The position numbers and the translations under genes were made by a program. The notes under the pieces are model-generated. The model was not told the DNA's origin, ran no database searches, and saw only the letters and a program-made list of their open reading frames with translations. 64,000 nucleotides of DNA, taken from NCBI RefSeq assembly GCF_023955655.1, contig NZ_JAMXHT010000007.1, forward strand, positions 186,001 to 250,000, given 5' to 3'. Source of the DNA: Ralstonia soli. Lineage in GTDB: Bacteria; Pseudomonadota; Gammaproteobacteria; Burkholderiales; Burkholderiaceae. Positions 43,275 through 53,487 of this stretch are shown here, piece by piece. Every line of letters starts with the position of its first letter. Within the stretch, counting starts at the first letter, position 1.

Positions 43275-45655
43275 GACGCTTCCTTATCCAGATCCAGTTG
43301 CACCGACGGCTGGCCGTTCAGCGCGGCATTCACGCTATCCACCGCAAAACGTTCGGGCAGGCAAACCACCGTCTGGAACCGGCGGAACGCGGCGCCCTTG
43401 TGGTCGTCGGTGAAATGCAGCTCGATGCGGCCGTGCTCGCGCTTGAGGAATTCCTGCACGGCATCCATGCCGACGCCGCGGCCGGAGACTTCCGTCACGG
43501 TGTCCGCCGTCGAAAAGCCGGGGCGGAAGATGCACTGCGCGATGGTCTCGTCGCTCACGTGCTCATCGGCGCCGATCCAGCCGCGCTCGACCGCGATGCT
43601 GCGGATGCGGTCCAACGCGAGGCCGCGGCCGTCGTCGCACAGCGTGATCTGCAGCATGCCCTGGTCGACACCCACTTCGATATCGATGGTGCCGGCGGCC
43701 GGCTTGCCGTGTGCCATGCGCACATCGGCGGGCTCGATGCCGTGGTCGATGGAATTGCGCAGCAGGTGCATGAACACGTTCTGCAGGATTCCGCGCGCCT
43801 CGGTGCGCACGCGGTAGCCGTTGTCGTCGATGCGCACGGCCACGCTCTCCTTACCCAGCTCCTGCGCCAGCGACGGCAGCGATTGCAGCGCACCAGAGAG
43901 CACCGCTTCCACCGTCTCGCTGCCCAGCAGGCGCAGCAGTTGATACACGGAGTCGCGCATCGTCACCAGTTCGTACAAGCTGCCCGGGTTGGCCGATTCC
44001 AGCAGGCGCAGGCTTTCCCGAATGCGCAGCATCGCATCCGGCGCGGCTTGTGCGGCGCCGCCTTGCACGGCATCGGCCCTGCGGCCGAGCTTCACCTCGT
44101 TGATCCGGGCGTAGTGCTCGATGGCCTCCCGCACGCGGGTCAGTTCTTCCATCAACCAATCCTGATCCCACGTGTGCCCGCTGTCGGGCTCGCGCAGCGC
44201 GTGATAGGTCTGCTCGGTCTCGTGCACGACGTTGGTCAGATGCTGCAGGTTGTACGTGCGCGCGTTGCCCTTGATGGTGTGCATGTTGCGGAACAGCGCC
44301 GCAATGGCCGCGCTGTCTGCCTGCGAGTACTGGCGGATGATGCGCTCGTTCTCGTGCACGAAGCTGGTGGAACTGTCGATGAAGTGCTGGAACTTCTCCT
44401 GGCTCACCGCCAGGATCTCGCCGATCATCTCCAGGTTGCGGCGCTGCTCGCTGGCTTCCGCCGCCAGCTTGCGCAGCTCTGTCACGTCGCGCACGCACAG
44501 CATCAGGCGCAGGATGGTGTCGCTCTCGTCTGTAATGGCCGACCACGAAAGGTCGAGCGTCTTCACACGGCCATCCGGCATCCGCTTCTCAACTTCGCTC
44601 ACCAGCAGGTGCTGGTTGAACGCGAAGTTGATGATGTCCTGCCCCAGGCACGCATCCACCGCGGCATCCACCTGCGACAGCGCATCCGCGCCGAGGCTCG
44701 TGTCGGCAAAGATCAGGTCCATCAGCTTGCGGCCCGCGATCTCCTGCGTCTCGAAGATCGATTCCAGGTAGATCGAATATTCCTCGTGCACTACGCCGCC
44801 ATCGACCACGGTCAGGATGCCCTGCTGCATGTTCTGCAGCATCGCCTGGATGTCGGCCGTCTTCTGCTTGAGCAGCGCGGCGTTCTCCTGGATCTTCTCG
44901 ATCATCTGGTTGAACGCCACCACCGAGTGGCCGATCTCGTCCATGCGGCCGACCGGCACGCGGCGCGTGAAATCCTGGCTGGTGGCGATCTCGCTCATCT
45001 CGGCCTGCATGCGTGTGAGCGGGCGGGTGATCTGCCGATACAGCAGCATGCCGATGGCCGTGAGCAGCACGATGGCCACGCCGCTCACCACACCGATGGT
45101 GGTGGCCGTGCTGGCCAGCTTGCCGTTCAGGCCGGCGATGGCGTCGTCCTTCTCGCGGTTCTTCTCAATGCGCAGCGTCTCGACGATCTTCTCCAGCACG
45201 TCGCGATAGCTCGCCACGTTGGCAAACAGAAACGCTTGTGCCAGTTCATTCTTACCCGCCAGCTTCATGTCGGTGGTCTGGCCGATGGCCTCGACGTAGC
45301 TGTCGACGCTCTCCTTGGCCTGCGCGACCAGCCCTTCCTGGGCGTGGCTGTTGGCGCGCTTGGCCTGCACGTCCAGCGCGGCCTGCAAGGCGGCTTCCTT
45401 GGCCTTCAGGTCGTCCTTGGCTTGCGCGACGATGTTGTCGTCGGGCGCATAGACGAGCGTCATGGTCGCGAGCTGGACGTCCTTGACGAGCGACACCAGG
45501 TCCGCCGACGCCAGCGCGCTCGGCACCACACCCTCGGTCACCTGCCGGACTTCGGCTGCCCCGCTGCGGGTCTGGTAGACCGCATACCCGCCAATGGCCG
45601 CCAACGCGACAAACATCAGCACCACCAGCAATGTAATGCGATGACGAATGGTCAT
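43271..45655 (-). CDS. membrane receptor fused to Hpt and CheA-like kinase domains
   Basis: The product is 794 residues from ATG 45655. Order: membrane helix ([20 protein letters not shown]), four-helix-bundle sensor domain to about 185, second helix (about 187-206), HAMP with [16 protein letters not shown], a PAS-like domain (about 265-395), an Hpt domain with His459 in [14 protein letters not shown], and a CheA-type ATP domain with N-box [18 protein letters not shown] and [13 protein letters not shown]5/CheW-binding domain is missing. It combines chemoreceptor and kinase in one chain. No CheW, CheR or CheB gene follows, so control by methylation is unlikely here. Confidence 0.85.
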   Translation of the reverse strand: MTIRHRITLLVVLMFVALAAIGGYAVYQTRSGAAEVRQVTEGVVPSALASADLVSLVKDVQLATMTLVYAPDDNIVAQAKDDLKAKEAALQAALDVQAKRANSHAQEGLVAQAKESVDSYVEAIGQTTDMKLAGKNELAQAFLFANVASYRDVLEKIVETLRIEKNREKDDAIAGLNGKLASTATTIGVVSGVAIVLLTAIGMLLYRQITRPLTRMQAEMSEIATSQDFTRRVPVGRMDEIGHSVVAFNQMIEKIQENAALLKQKTADIQAMLQNMQQGILTVVDGGVVHEEYSIYLESIFETQEIAGRKLMDLIFADTSLGADALSQVDAAVDACLGQDIINFAFNQHLLVSEVEKRMPDGRVKTLDLSWSAITDESDTILRLMLCVRDVTELRKLAAEASEQRRNLEMIGEILAVSQEKFQHFIDSSTSFVHENERIIRQYSQADSAAIAALFRNMHTIKGNARTYNLQHLTNVVHETEQTYHALREPDSGHTWDQDWLMEELTRVREAIEHYARINEVKLGRRADAVQGGAAQAAPDAMLRIRESLRLLESANPGSLYELVTMRDSVYQLLRLLGSETVEAVLSGALQSLPSLAQELGKESVAVRIDDNGYRVRTEARGILQNVFMHLLRNSIDHGIEPADVRMAHGKPAAGTIDIEVGVDQGMLQITLCDDGRGLALDRIRSIAVERGWIGADEHVSDETIAQCIFRPGFSTADTVTEVSGRGVGMDAVQEFLKREHGRIELHFTDDHKGAAFRRFQTVVCLPERFAVDSVNAALNGQPSVQLDLDKEAS

Positions 45656-46119
45656 TTGAAATTCTCTCGATTCAATCGCCGCCCCTGAAAACCGGAGTGC
45701 GCGCCAACCTGTTTGCCTAAACATCCAAGGCGCAATTATTGAAGTCGAAAGATGACCAATCGATGACGGTCACATCCATCATCGGGGGTATTGCCGCATT
45801 GAATACAAACACACGGGCAGTGCATCATGGACCCGCATTACGCCTATGTTTGCGGTCCAAATCGTTCAGCACCCCCCACTCAAGTGGGGAATCAAAGAAA
45901 AAAGCTCAAGTTATTTTCCAATTTGCCGTTTATATTGCGCCGCATTATTTTCTGTTTGTTTTTATCGCCAATCATTCGCCTTAATTTCAAATACAACAGA
46001 AAGGCGTTTCCGGGTTTCCCTTCCCGGCGCCCGCCAAGCCTCGCACCCCCTTGCTGATTGGCTACCGGCCCGCGTTCCTGCCAAACTGTTCTGCTGATCC
46101 CATCACGGAGGCAGCCCCC
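45656..46119. other. 464-bp intergenic region, AT-rich core
   Basis: It separates the receptor-kinase (minus) from the DUF1801 gene (plus). The section 45840-46010 is markedly AT-rich relative to the window, with repeated TTTT tracts, so it likely carries both promoters. A sequence like a sigma-28 promoter, TCAAGTTA, 11 bases, then GCCGTTTA (45906-45932), faces the plus strand. No gene or structured RNA was found in it. Confidence 0.4.
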
Positions 46120-46515
46120 ATGAAGAAGAGCACGCCGGACAACGCCGCACCCGCGTCCGAACTGATCGACGCACGCATTGCCGAGCTGAACGACTGGCGC
46201 GGCGAGATGCTCGCGCACCTGCGGGCGCTCATCCGGGCGGCTGACCCGGACGTGGTCGAGGAATGGAAGTGGAGCGTGCCGGTGTGGTCGCACCACGGCC
46301 TGATCTGCACCGGCGAGGCCTACAAGCAGACCGTGAAGCTGACGTTTGCCAAGGGCGCCTCCGTGCCGGACCCGACGGGCCTGTTCAACGCCAGCCTGGA
46401 CGGCAACGTGCGGCGCGCCATCGATTTTCGCGAGGGCGACAAGGTCAACGAGAAGGCCTTGAAGGCGCTCATCCAGGCCGCCGTTGCCGTGAACAAGGCC
46501 GCCGCGAAGCGGTGA
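46120..46515 (+). CDS. DUF1801 family protein (YdhG-like)
   Basis: The product is 131 residues from ATG 46120 with CGGAGG eight bases upstream. It matches the DUF1801 fold: helix IDARIAELNDWRGEMLAHLRALIRAADPDVVEEWKW (quoted in part: LNDWRGEMLAHLRALI), VPVWSHHGLICTGEAYK, and a C-terminal helix DKVNEKALKALIQAAV. The WKWSVPVW and KLTFAKGA segments are typical. Family function is not established; some members are thought to relate to iron or stress. No clear neighbour partner. Confidence 0.8.
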   Translation: MKKSTPDNAAPASELIDARIAELNDWRGEMLAHLRALIRAADPDVVEEWKWSVPVWSHHGLICTGEAYKQTVKLTFAKGASVPDPTGLFNASLDGNVRRAIDFREGDKVNEKALKALIQAAVAVNKAAAKR

Positions 46516-46603
46516 ACCAACGCAGAACCACGCTGGGGCTCGCGCGGGTCATGCCGAAGCCGTTAACATACGGCCCGCCTGATCAACCAACGGAGCCACA
46601 GCC

Positions 46604-46936
46604 GTGATTCAACCGACCCCCGTATTCAAGGACAACCTCGCCCAACTGCCCGCCATTGACGGCATCGAGCGCATCGATCTGGTCGACGGCCAGGGCGCCG
46701 TGGTGGCCGACATCGAAAACAAGCCGGGCAAGCAAGGTTCGCTGGCGGTGTATCACTACCTGCAGCAGACGTTCGGCCAGCTCGACGCCCGCGCCGCCGA
46801 GCACGGCCTGGCCGTGTTTGCCGAGCACACCGCCGACGCGCGCAACCGCCCGGGCGCCCACCCGAACATCGACCGCCTGCTGGCCATCGTGGCCGGCGAG
46901 CCCGCTCTGCGCATCCACGTCGTCGCCAAGGCCTGA
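46604..46936 (+). CDS. DUF2322 family protein
   Basis: The product is 110 residues starting at GTG 46604, with GGAG eight bases upstream. It matches the small betaproteobacterial DUF2322 family, whose conserved tail NIENKPGKQGSLAVYHY-like region is seen as ADIENKPGKQGSLAVYHY and then AEHTADARNRPGAHPNIDRL. The last motif, rich in His and Asp, could bind a metal. It is followed by a stem-loop. The function of the family is unknown. Confidence 0.8.
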   Translation: MIQPTPVFKDNLAQLPAIDGIERIDLVDGQGAVVADIENKPGKQGSLAVYHYLQQTFGQLDARAAEHGLAVFAEHTADARNRPGAHPNIDRLLAIVAGEPALRIHVVAKA

Positions 46937-46951
46937 CGACGCTCACCGGCA

Positions 46952-46981
46952 TGCAGCGAGTGAGCCTTGCTTCTCGCTGCA
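46952..46981 (+). terminator. stem-loop after the DUF2322 gene
   Basis: TGCAGCGAG (46952-46960) and CTCGCTGCA (46973-46981) pair perfectly over 9 bp with a 12-base loop, 15 bases after the stop. No T-run follows. It separates this gene from the NAD-glutamate dehydrogenase gene on the same strand. Confidence 0.5.
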
Positions 46982-47080
46982 CTGCACAGCAACATCGACC
47001 CAGCCATCGCCCTCGCCCAGCTGATTGCCAGCCATGGGCACGCGGCGTAGCATGAGGCAGCCCATTTTCGGGAGCTGCCC

Positions 47081-50000
47081 ATGTCTGCCCAATACGAAGA
47101 CAAGGTCCGCCAGCACATGGCGGATGCAGTGGCCCTGGCACGCGAACGTGCCCCCGATATCGCCCCCCTGTTCGAGCCGTTCCTGCGGCACTACTACGGC
47201 CTGGCAGACCCCGAAGACGTGATCTCGCGCAGCGTGGCCGACCTCTACGGTGCGGCGATGGCGCACTGGCAGCTCGGCCAGAAATTCGTGTCGGGGCAAC
47301 CGCGCGTGCGCGTGTACAACCCGAGCCTCGAACAGCACGGCTGGTACTGCGGCCACACCGTCGTCGAGATCGTCAACGACGACATGCCCTTCCTGTTCGA
47401 CTCCGTGACCATGGAGATCAACCGGCAAGGGCTTGCACTGCATTCGGCATTCCATCCCGTCTATCGCGTACAGCGCAACGCCGCAGGCGCGCGCGTGGCG
47501 GTCTCGGCTGGTGGCGGCGCACAACGCCCGGCAGCGCTCGCGGGCGACATGCCCGACACCCCCGCCGATGCGGACAGCGAAACCGGCGGCGCAGCCCGCT
47601 TCGAGTCGACCATCCATATCGAGGTCGACCGGTTCTCCGAGCCGGAACGCATGCAGGCGCTGCACGACGGCCTGATGCGCGTGCTGGGCGACGTGCGCGC
47701 CGCGGTGGAAGACTGGAAGCCGATGCAGGCCCAGGCCCAGGCCTCCATCGAAGCGCTGACGGCGCGCGCTGCGCAGGCAGCGACGGCCGAAGTGGAGCGC
47801 GCGGAGATTGCCGAAACGCAGGCCTTCCTGGCCTGGATGCTCGAACGGCATTTCACCTTCCTCGGCTCGCGCGACTACGAGCTCGTCGTCCAGGACGATG
47901 GCCTCTACCTGCGCGGCATGTCCGGCACCGGCCTTGGTGTGCTGCGCGAGGCGCTGCGCGACCCCACCGCACCGGATATCTCGCGGCTCGCCCCCGACGC
48001 CGCCCGGATCATCGACGCGCCCGAGCCGATCTTCCTCACGAAGGCCAACTCGCGCGCGACGGTGCATCGACCGGGGTATCTCGACTACGTGGGCATCAAG
48101 CTGTTCGACGCCGAAGGCCGCGTGCGCGGGCAGCGGCGTTTTCTCGGGCTGTACACCTCGAACGTCTACATGGTGCCGGCGCAGGACATTCCGCTGGTGC
48201 GGCGCAAGGTGGCCAGCGTGATCGAGCGCACGGGCTTCCTGCCGAACGGGCACCTGGCCAAGACGCTCGCGACCATTCTTGAGCAGTACCCGCGCGACGA
48301 ACTGTTCCAGATCGACAGTGAAGCGCTGCACGATATCGCGCTCGGCATCCTGCGCTTGCAGGAGCGCCAGCGCACGCGCCTGTTCGTGCGCCGCGACCCG
48401 TTTGACCGGTTCGTGTCGTGCCTCGTGTTCGTGCCGCGCGAGAAGTTCAACACCGACCTGCGCCTGCGCATCCAGGGGCTGCTGCAAGCGGCGTACAACG
48501 GCACCGCTGCGGAGTTCACGCCCCTGCTGTCGGAGTCGATGCTGGCACGCATCCACATCACCGTGCGCACGCAGCCGGGCAACGTGCCCGAGGTGGACGT
48601 GGCCGAACTGGAAGAGCGCATCGTGCAGGCCGCCCGGCGCTGGCAGGACGACCTGGCCGACGCGCTGCTCGAACGCGGTGGCGAAGAGCGCGGCAACCGC
48701 CTGCTGCGCCGCTATGCCGGCGCGTTTCCCGCCGGCTTCCGCGAGGACTACGCGGCCCGCCTGGCCGTGCGCGACATCGAGCTGATGGAACCCCTGCTCG
48801 GTGACAACGGCGCCACGAATCAGCTCACCATGCAGCTGTACCGGCCGCTGGAAGCGCCCGCCGGTGCGCTGCGCTTCAAGATCTATCGCGCTGGCCAGCC
48901 AACCTCGCTTTCGCACAGTCTGCCGATGCTCGAGCACCTGGGTGTGCGCGTCAACGAAGAGCGGCCCTATTGCATCGAGCCCGCCGACGCCGCACCCATC
49001 TGGATGCACGACTTCGGCATGGAGACCATCGACGGCAGCGAGGTTGATCTCGACGAAGCCCGCGCGCGCTTTGAAGACGCCTTCGCCCGCATCTGGAGCG
49101 GCGAGCTGGAGAACGACGATCTCAACCGCCTCGTGCTGCACGCCGGCCTGACCTGGCGCGAGGTGCGCATCCTGCGTGCGTATGCGCGCTACATCCGCCA
49201 GATCGGCTCGACCTTCAGCAACGCCTACATGGAGAGCGCGTTGAACGGCAATCCGGCCATCGCCCGGGCGCTGGTGCATCTGTTCCTCGTACGCTTCGAC
49301 CCCGCGCTCGACGAGGCCGAACGCACACGCGAGGCCGAGACGCTGCGCAAGCAGATCGACGAGGCCCTGGAAGACGTGCCCAACCTGGATGAAGACCGCA
49401 TCCTGCGGCAGTTCCTGGGCGTGCTCGAAGCCACGCTGCGCACCAACTACTTCCAGAACACGGCGCAGGGGCAACCCAAGCCGTACCTGTCGTTCAAGTT
49501 CGATCCGGCGCGCGTGCCGGGGCTGCCCGAACCCAAGCCGATGTTCGAGATCTGGGTGTATTCGCCGCGCGTGGAAGGCGTACACCTGCGCGGCGGCAAG
49601 GTCGCGCGCGGCGGGCTGCGCTGGTCTGACCGGCGCGAGGATTTCCGCACCGAAGTGCTCGGTCTGGTGAAGGCGCAGATGGTCAAGAACACCGTCATCG
49701 TGCCGGTCGGCTCCAAGGGCGGCTTCGTCGTCAAGCAGCCGCCGCCGGCCAGCGACCGCGATGCGTATCTGGCCGAAGGCGTGGCGTGCTACCAGACCTT
49801 CCTGCGCGGGCTGCTCGACCTGACCGACAACTACGCCGACGGCCGCGTCGTGCCACCCCCCGACGTGGTGCGCTACGACGAGGACGACCCCTACCTGGTC
49901 GTCGCCGCCGACAAGGGCACGGCCACGTTCTCCGATTACGCCAACGCCATCTCGGCCGAATACGGCTTCTGGCTGGGCGATGCGTTCGCCTCCGGCGGCT

Positions 50001-52003
50001 CGGTCGGCTACGACCACAAGAAGATGGCGATCACTGCGCGCGGCGCGTGGGAATCGGTCAAGCGGCATTTCAGCGAGATGGGCGTCGACACGCAGACGCA
50101 GGACTTCACCGTGGTGGGCGTGGGCGACATGTCGGGCGATGTGTTCGGCAACGGCATGCTGCTCTCGCGCCATATCCGGCTGCTGGCGGCGTTTGATCAT
50201 CGGCACATCTTTCTCGACCCGTCGCCCGATGCGGCCACGAGCTTTGCCGAGCGCGAGCGCCTGTTCAACCTGCCGCGCTCCAGCTGGGCCGACTACGACC
50301 GCGCGCTGATCAGCCCGGGCGGCGGCGTGTTCCCGCGCACGGTCAAGGCGATTGCGCTGTCGCCAGAAGTGCGCGCCATGCTCGATGTGACCGCCACCGA
50401 GATGGCGCCGAACGATCTGCTGCACGCCATTCTCAAGGCGCCGGCGGACCTGCTCTACAACGGCGGCATCGGCACCTACATCAAGGCCAGCACGGAAACG
50501 CACGCCCAGGTGGGCGACCGCGCCAACGACGGCCTGCGCGTGAATGGCGCGGAGCTGCGCTGCAAGGTGGTGGCCGAAGGCGGCAACCTGGGCTGCACGC
50601 AGCTGGGCCGCATTGAATACGCGCAACACGGCGGACGCATCAACACCGACGCCATCGACAACTCGGCCGGCGTGGATTGCTCCGATCACGAGGTCAACAT
50701 CAAGATCCTGCTCGGCCAGGTGGTGGCTGAAGGCGAGATGACCCTCAAGCAGCGCAACACGCTGCTGGCCGAAATGACCGACGAAGTGGGCGACCTGGTC
50801 CTGCGCGACAACTACTTCCAGACGCAGGCGCTCTCGCTCGCGCGCACGCGCACGGCGCTGTGGCTCGACCCGGAGGCACGGCTGATGCGGCACCTGGAAC
50901 GCGGCGGGCGCCTGAACCGTGCGATCGAGTTTTTGCCCGCCGATGAAGAGATCGACACCCGGCGCGCAAGCGGCGGCGGCCTGACCACACCCGAGCGCGC
51001 GGTGCTGATGGCCTACAGCAAGATGTGGCTGTACGACGTGCTGCTGGGCAGCGACCTGCCCGACCAGCCCTTCGTTGCCGATGGCCTGCCGGCGTATTTC
51101 CCGCACCCGCTGCACACGCGTTGCGCAGCGGCGATCCCACGGCACACGCTGCGGCGCGAAATCCTGGCAACGATGCACGCCAACGCGCTCGTCAACCGTG
51201 CCGGCGTAACGTTCGTCCACCGCATGGCCGAAGAAACCGGCGCCGAGCCGATTGCCGTGGTGTGGGCGAGCCTGGTCGCGCGCGCCGTCTACCGGCTCGA
51301 CGCTCTCTGGCAAGACGTGGATGCGCTGGATGCGAAGGTGCCGCACGAAACGCAGACGGCGCTGTTCACCGCACTCGCGCAACTGCACGAACGCGCCACG
51401 CTGTGGTTCCTGCGGCGGCGCACGTCGAACGTGCTTGACGTGCCGGCCACGGTGGAGCGCTTCCGCGCGGCAGTCGATGCCCTCGCGCCCGACATCGACA
51501 CACTGCAGACAGAGGAATCCGCACAGGCTGCCGCGCAACAGCGGCAGGCCTTTACCGAAGCCGGCGTGCCCGAAACGCTGGCACGTGTGGCGACCGGCGT
51601 GCCGGCCCGTGTGTCGCTGCTCGACATTGCCGAAGTGGCCACCGACAGCGGCTGCGACGCCAGGCTTGCCGCACGCGTGTACTTCGCGCTGGATCAGCCG
51701 CTGGGCTACGGGTGGCTGCAAGGCGGCATTCTGAGCTTGCCGACGCAAACCCACTGGCAGATGCTGGCCCGGGCCACGCTGCTCGAAGAGCTTGGGCAAC
51801 TGCGGCGGCGGCTCACCCGCTCGGTTCTGCAGAACGCGGCGGCAGGCGCCACCGCCGACACCCTGATCGACACCTGGCGCGCCTCGCGGCAGGATGCGCT
51901 GGCGCGCTACAACCGCGTGATCGCCGATCAGGTGGCCGCCGGGTCGGCTGACCTGGCGATGCTATCCGTGGGGCTCAAGGCACTGGCGGAAGTGGACGCC
52001 TGA
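47081..52003 (+). CDS. gdhB: NAD-specific glutamate dehydrogenase, large (L-180) type
   Basis: The product is 1,640 residues, the size of the very large NAD-dependent glutamate dehydrogenases of Pseudomonas, Streptomyces and betaproteobacteria, which make 2-oxoglutarate and ammonium from glutamate and NAD. N-terminal regulatory (ACT-like) part: HTVVEIVNDDMPFLFDSVTME. The catalytic part starts near residue 780, with RGGKVARGGLRWSDR, the active-site lysine region VPVGSKGGFVVKQP, PYLVVAADKGTATFSDYAN and the nucleotide-binding GVGDMSGDVFGNGML. It ends in a helical tail. The enzyme links amino-acid breakdown to the citric-acid cycle. Confidence 0.93.
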   Translation: MSAQYEDKVRQHMADAVALARERAPDIAPLFEPFLRHYYGLADPEDVISRSVADLYGAAMAHWQLGQKFVSGQPRVRVYNPSLEQHGWYCGHTVVEIVNDDMPFLFDSVTMEINRQGLALHSAFHPVYRVQRNAAGARVAVSAGGGAQRPAALAGDMPDTPADADSETGGAARFESTIHIEVDRFSEPERMQALHDGLMRVLGDVRAAVEDWKPMQAQAQASIEALTARAAQAATAEVERAEIAETQAFLAWMLERHFTFLGSRDYELVVQDDGLYLRGMSGTGLGVLREALRDPTAPDISRLAPDAARIIDAPEPIFLTKANSRATVHRPGYLDYVGIKLFDAEGRVRGQRRFLGLYTSNVYMVPAQDIPLVRRKVASVIERTGFLPNGHLAKTLATILEQYPRDELFQIDSEALHDIALGILRLQERQRTRLFVRRDPFDRFVSCLVFVPREKFNTDLRLRIQGLLQAAYNGTAAEFTPLLSESMLARIHITVRTQPGNVPEVDVAELEERIVQAARRWQDDLADALLERGGEERGNRLLRRYAGAFPAGFREDYAARLAVRDIELMEPLLGDNGATNQLTMQLYRPLEAPAGALRFKIYRAGQPTSLSHSLPMLEHLGVRVNEERPYCIEPADAAPIWMHDFGMETIDGSEVDLDEARARFEDAFARIWSGELENDDLNRLVLHAGLTWREVRILRAYARYIRQIGSTFSNAYMESALNGNPAIARALVHLFLVRFDPALDEAERTREAETLRKQIDEALEDVPNLDEDRILRQFLGVLEATLRTNYFQNTAQGQPKPYLSFKFDPARVPGLPEPKPMFEIWVYSPRVEGVHLRGGKVARGGLRWSDRREDFRTEVLGLVKAQMVKNTVIVPVGSKGGFVVKQPPPASDRDAYLAEGVACYQTFLRGLLDLTDNYADGRVVPPPDVVRYDEDDPYLVVAADKGTATFSDYANAISAEYGFWLGDAFASGGSVGYDHKKMAITARGAWESVKRHFSEMGVDTQTQDFTVVGVGDMSGDVFGNGMLLSRHIRLLAAFDHRHIFLDPSPDAATSFAERERLFNLPRSSWADYDRALISPGGGVFPRTVKAIALSPEVRAMLDVTATEMAPNDLLHAILKAPADLLYNGGIGTYIKASTETHAQVGDRANDGLRVNGAELRCKVVAEGGNLGCTQLGRIEYAQHGGRINTDAIDNSAGVDCSDHEVNIKILLGQVVAEGEMTLKQRNTLLAEMTDEVGDLVLRDNYFQTQALSLARTRTALWLDPEARLMRHLERGGRLNRAIEFLPADEEIDTRRASGGGLTTPERAVLMAYSKMWLYDVLLGSDLPDQPFVADGLPAYFPHPLHTRCAAAIPRHTLRREILATMHANALVNRAGVTFVHRMAEETGAEPIAVVWASLVARAVYRLDALWQDVDALDAKVPHETQTALFTALAQLHERATLWFLRRRTSNVLDVPATVERFRAAVDALAPDIDTLQTEESAQAAAQQRQAFTEAGVPETLARVATGVPARVSLLDIAEVATDSGCDARLAARVYFALDQPLGYGWLQGGILSLPTQTHWQMLARATLLEELGQLRRRLTRSVLQNAAAGATADTLIDTWRASRQDALARYNRVIADQVAAGSADLAMLSVGLKALAEVDA

Positions 52004-52024
52004 AGCCAGCGTGAAGTGGGCCAC

Positions 52025-52140
52025 TAAGAGCCGCTAACAAAACCCAGCGCAGCGGTCCTGGCCAGGCGGCCGACGCAGACCGTACAAGGAGTACGGCAAG
52101 GAGGCCCAACGACGCCGGGAGGGTTCTGTTGCGGCTCTAA
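52025..52140. repeat. large palindromic intergenic element between convergent genes
   Basis: AAGAGCCGCTAACAAAACCC (52026-52045) and GGGTTCTGTTGCGGCTCT (52121-52138) are imperfectly inverted. Inside lies a perfect small hairpin, CCGTAC, 5-base loop, GTACGG (52080-52096), and a GC-rich stem (GGCCAGGCGGCC). The right arm runs over the stop codon of the PSD-like gene at 52137. It probably acts as a bidirectional terminator. Similar elements are common between genes in Ralstonia, in my recollection. Confidence 0.7.
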
Positions 52141-53390
52141 CGGGCGCGCGCCAGTGCCGCATTGACATGCACCGGGGGCGTCTCATGCGAGAACGGCGGC
52201 TGCACGAAAAATGCATCGATGACATCCGGCTCGAAGAACAGGCAGTAGGTCGAGCCGCCGTACTGGAAGAAACCGAGCTCTTCGCCCTTGCACACGTGCT
52301 GGCCGGGGGTGACGTCGATCATGCACGACGACACCTCCGCCATGCCCACGAACACGCAGCCCACTGTGCCGACGGCCGGGTCGTCACAGGCAATCGTGAC
52401 GACCGCACGCGCAGCCAGGGCGGCGCTGTAGCCTTGCGAATCGTTCAGCCCTTCCGGGTCTGGGCCCTCCGATTCCGCACACGAGTAGTAGGTGCCATCC
52501 AGGTGATAGGTATCGACGATGGTGCCGCTCACGGGCGCATGCCAGCGGTGGTAGTTGTAGGCGCTCAGGAAGGCTTGATAGACGCTGCCGCCGGCAAAGC
52601 GCTCCGCCAACCGAGCCCTGCCCGGCCCGAAGATGTCGCGCAGTGAATAGGGCTGCGCCTTGATCCAGAAGGCGTCTTCGTAGCGTGCGCCATGGCTGAT
52701 GTTGTAGGGCGCGGCCTCGCACGCGCTGACGATCAGTTTCCGGTCATCCTCGCCTGCCACCGGCCGCATGCCGGCACGGAAGCGGCGCGTGAAGAAGTCA
52801 TTCCACGAGGTGAATCCCCAATACGGCAGTGATGGGTCAGATAGAAACTGCTCCATGCCAACGCGCCGCGTCGCTTCCGGGCTGAACCAACCGTCGGGCT
52901 CGCGCGTGTTCAGGCAGGCGCGCGAATGCGGACCGCTGAGAAAAGCGCTCCACCCGTTGAGCACGGCCTTGAGCGCATCGTTGAAGCGTCGATCACGAAA
53001 CAACGCGTAGCCCGACGGCATGCACATCGGCCAGTCGAGCAGTGCATTGAGCGGGCACACCACCAAGCTGCTTTCGCTGAAGCGCGGCGCACATGTCACG
53101 ACGTGGTCGATGGCGAGCAGCAGCTCCGCACTGTCGCGGTAGCCGAGTTCGTAGCCACGGCCCCGCGCCTCCCCAATGGCGCGTGCGAGGTGCATGCGCA
53201 GTGCCGGCTCGCCATCGATGAGCGCCGCAAGTGCGCGCACGGCGGCAACGGATGGCGTTTTTGTGGGGCGCGAGAGCGCCTGCGCGACAAGCTCGGTACG
53301 AAACGCGGCCAGCTTTTCTTCGCCTTCGGGCAACCAGCCGCCCAGCCGGCGGCGATGGTCCAACGGAACATGCGATGCAGCGTCCAACAT
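52137..53390 (-). CDS. phosphatidylserine decarboxylase-family enzyme (PsiD-like layout)
   Basis: The product is 417 residues from ATG 53390, which has AGGAGG unusually close (about 3 bases); ATG 53435 would add 15 residues. The N-terminal half is an added domain found in PSD-like proteins of the tryptophan-decarboxylase (PsiD) group. The C-terminal half has the decarboxylase core: FNYNHRWHAPVSG-type segment seen as AYNYHRWHAPVSGTI, GTVGCVFVGMAEVSSC, and a self-cleavage site GGST in FFQYGGSTYCLFF that would form the pyruvoyl group. Substrate could be phosphatidylserine or an aromatic amino acid; the sequence cannot decide. Most membrane-type PSDs have LGST instead. Confidence 0.82.
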   Translation of the reverse strand: MLDAASHVPLDHRRRLGGWLPEGEEKLAAFRTELVAQALSRPTKTPSVAAVRALAALIDGEPALRMHLARAIGEARGRGYELGYRDSAELLLAIDHVVTCAPRFSESSLVVCPLNALLDWPMCMPSGYALFRDRRFNDALKAVLNGWSAFLSGPHSRACLNTREPDGWFSPEATRRVGMEQFLSDPSLPYWGFTSWNDFFTRRFRAGMRPVAGEDDRKLIVSACEAAPYNISHGARYEDAFWIKAQPYSLRDIFGPGRARLAERFAGGSVYQAFLSAYNYHRWHAPVSGTIVDTYHLDGTYYSCAESEGPDPEGLNDSQGYSAALAARAVVTIACDDPAVGTVGCVFVGMAEVSSCMIDVTPGQHVCKGEELGFFQYGGSTYCLFFEPDVIDAFFVQPPFSHETPPVHVNAALARAR

Positions 53391-53487
53391 GGCCTCCTGG
53401 TCAATGCGGGAGACCAAGCAACGTACATTCCACACGCGGCCTATGGCACCGGGGTTGCTTCGCGCTTGTCACCCGCCCCGGTCTGCC

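Noticed and set aside
42959..45688. Open frame of 909 codons opposite the receptor-kinase and MCP-like genes
   Set aside because: Composition is His/Arg/Leu-rich without a domain; the chemosensory genes on the other strand have complete motifs.
45906..45932. Sigma-28-like promoter (TCAAGTTA, 11 bases, GCCGTTTA)
   Set aside because: It faces the DUF1801 gene, not the chemosensory operon, and matches 6 of 8 bases in each half, so chance is likely.
46943..51799. Open frame of 1,618 codons on the minus strand opposite the glutamate dehydrogenase gene
   Set aside because: The plus-strand enzyme is clearly real, and long antisense frames arise in high-GC genes from codon bias. The antisense product is rich in Arg, His, Ala and Gln with no recognisable domain.
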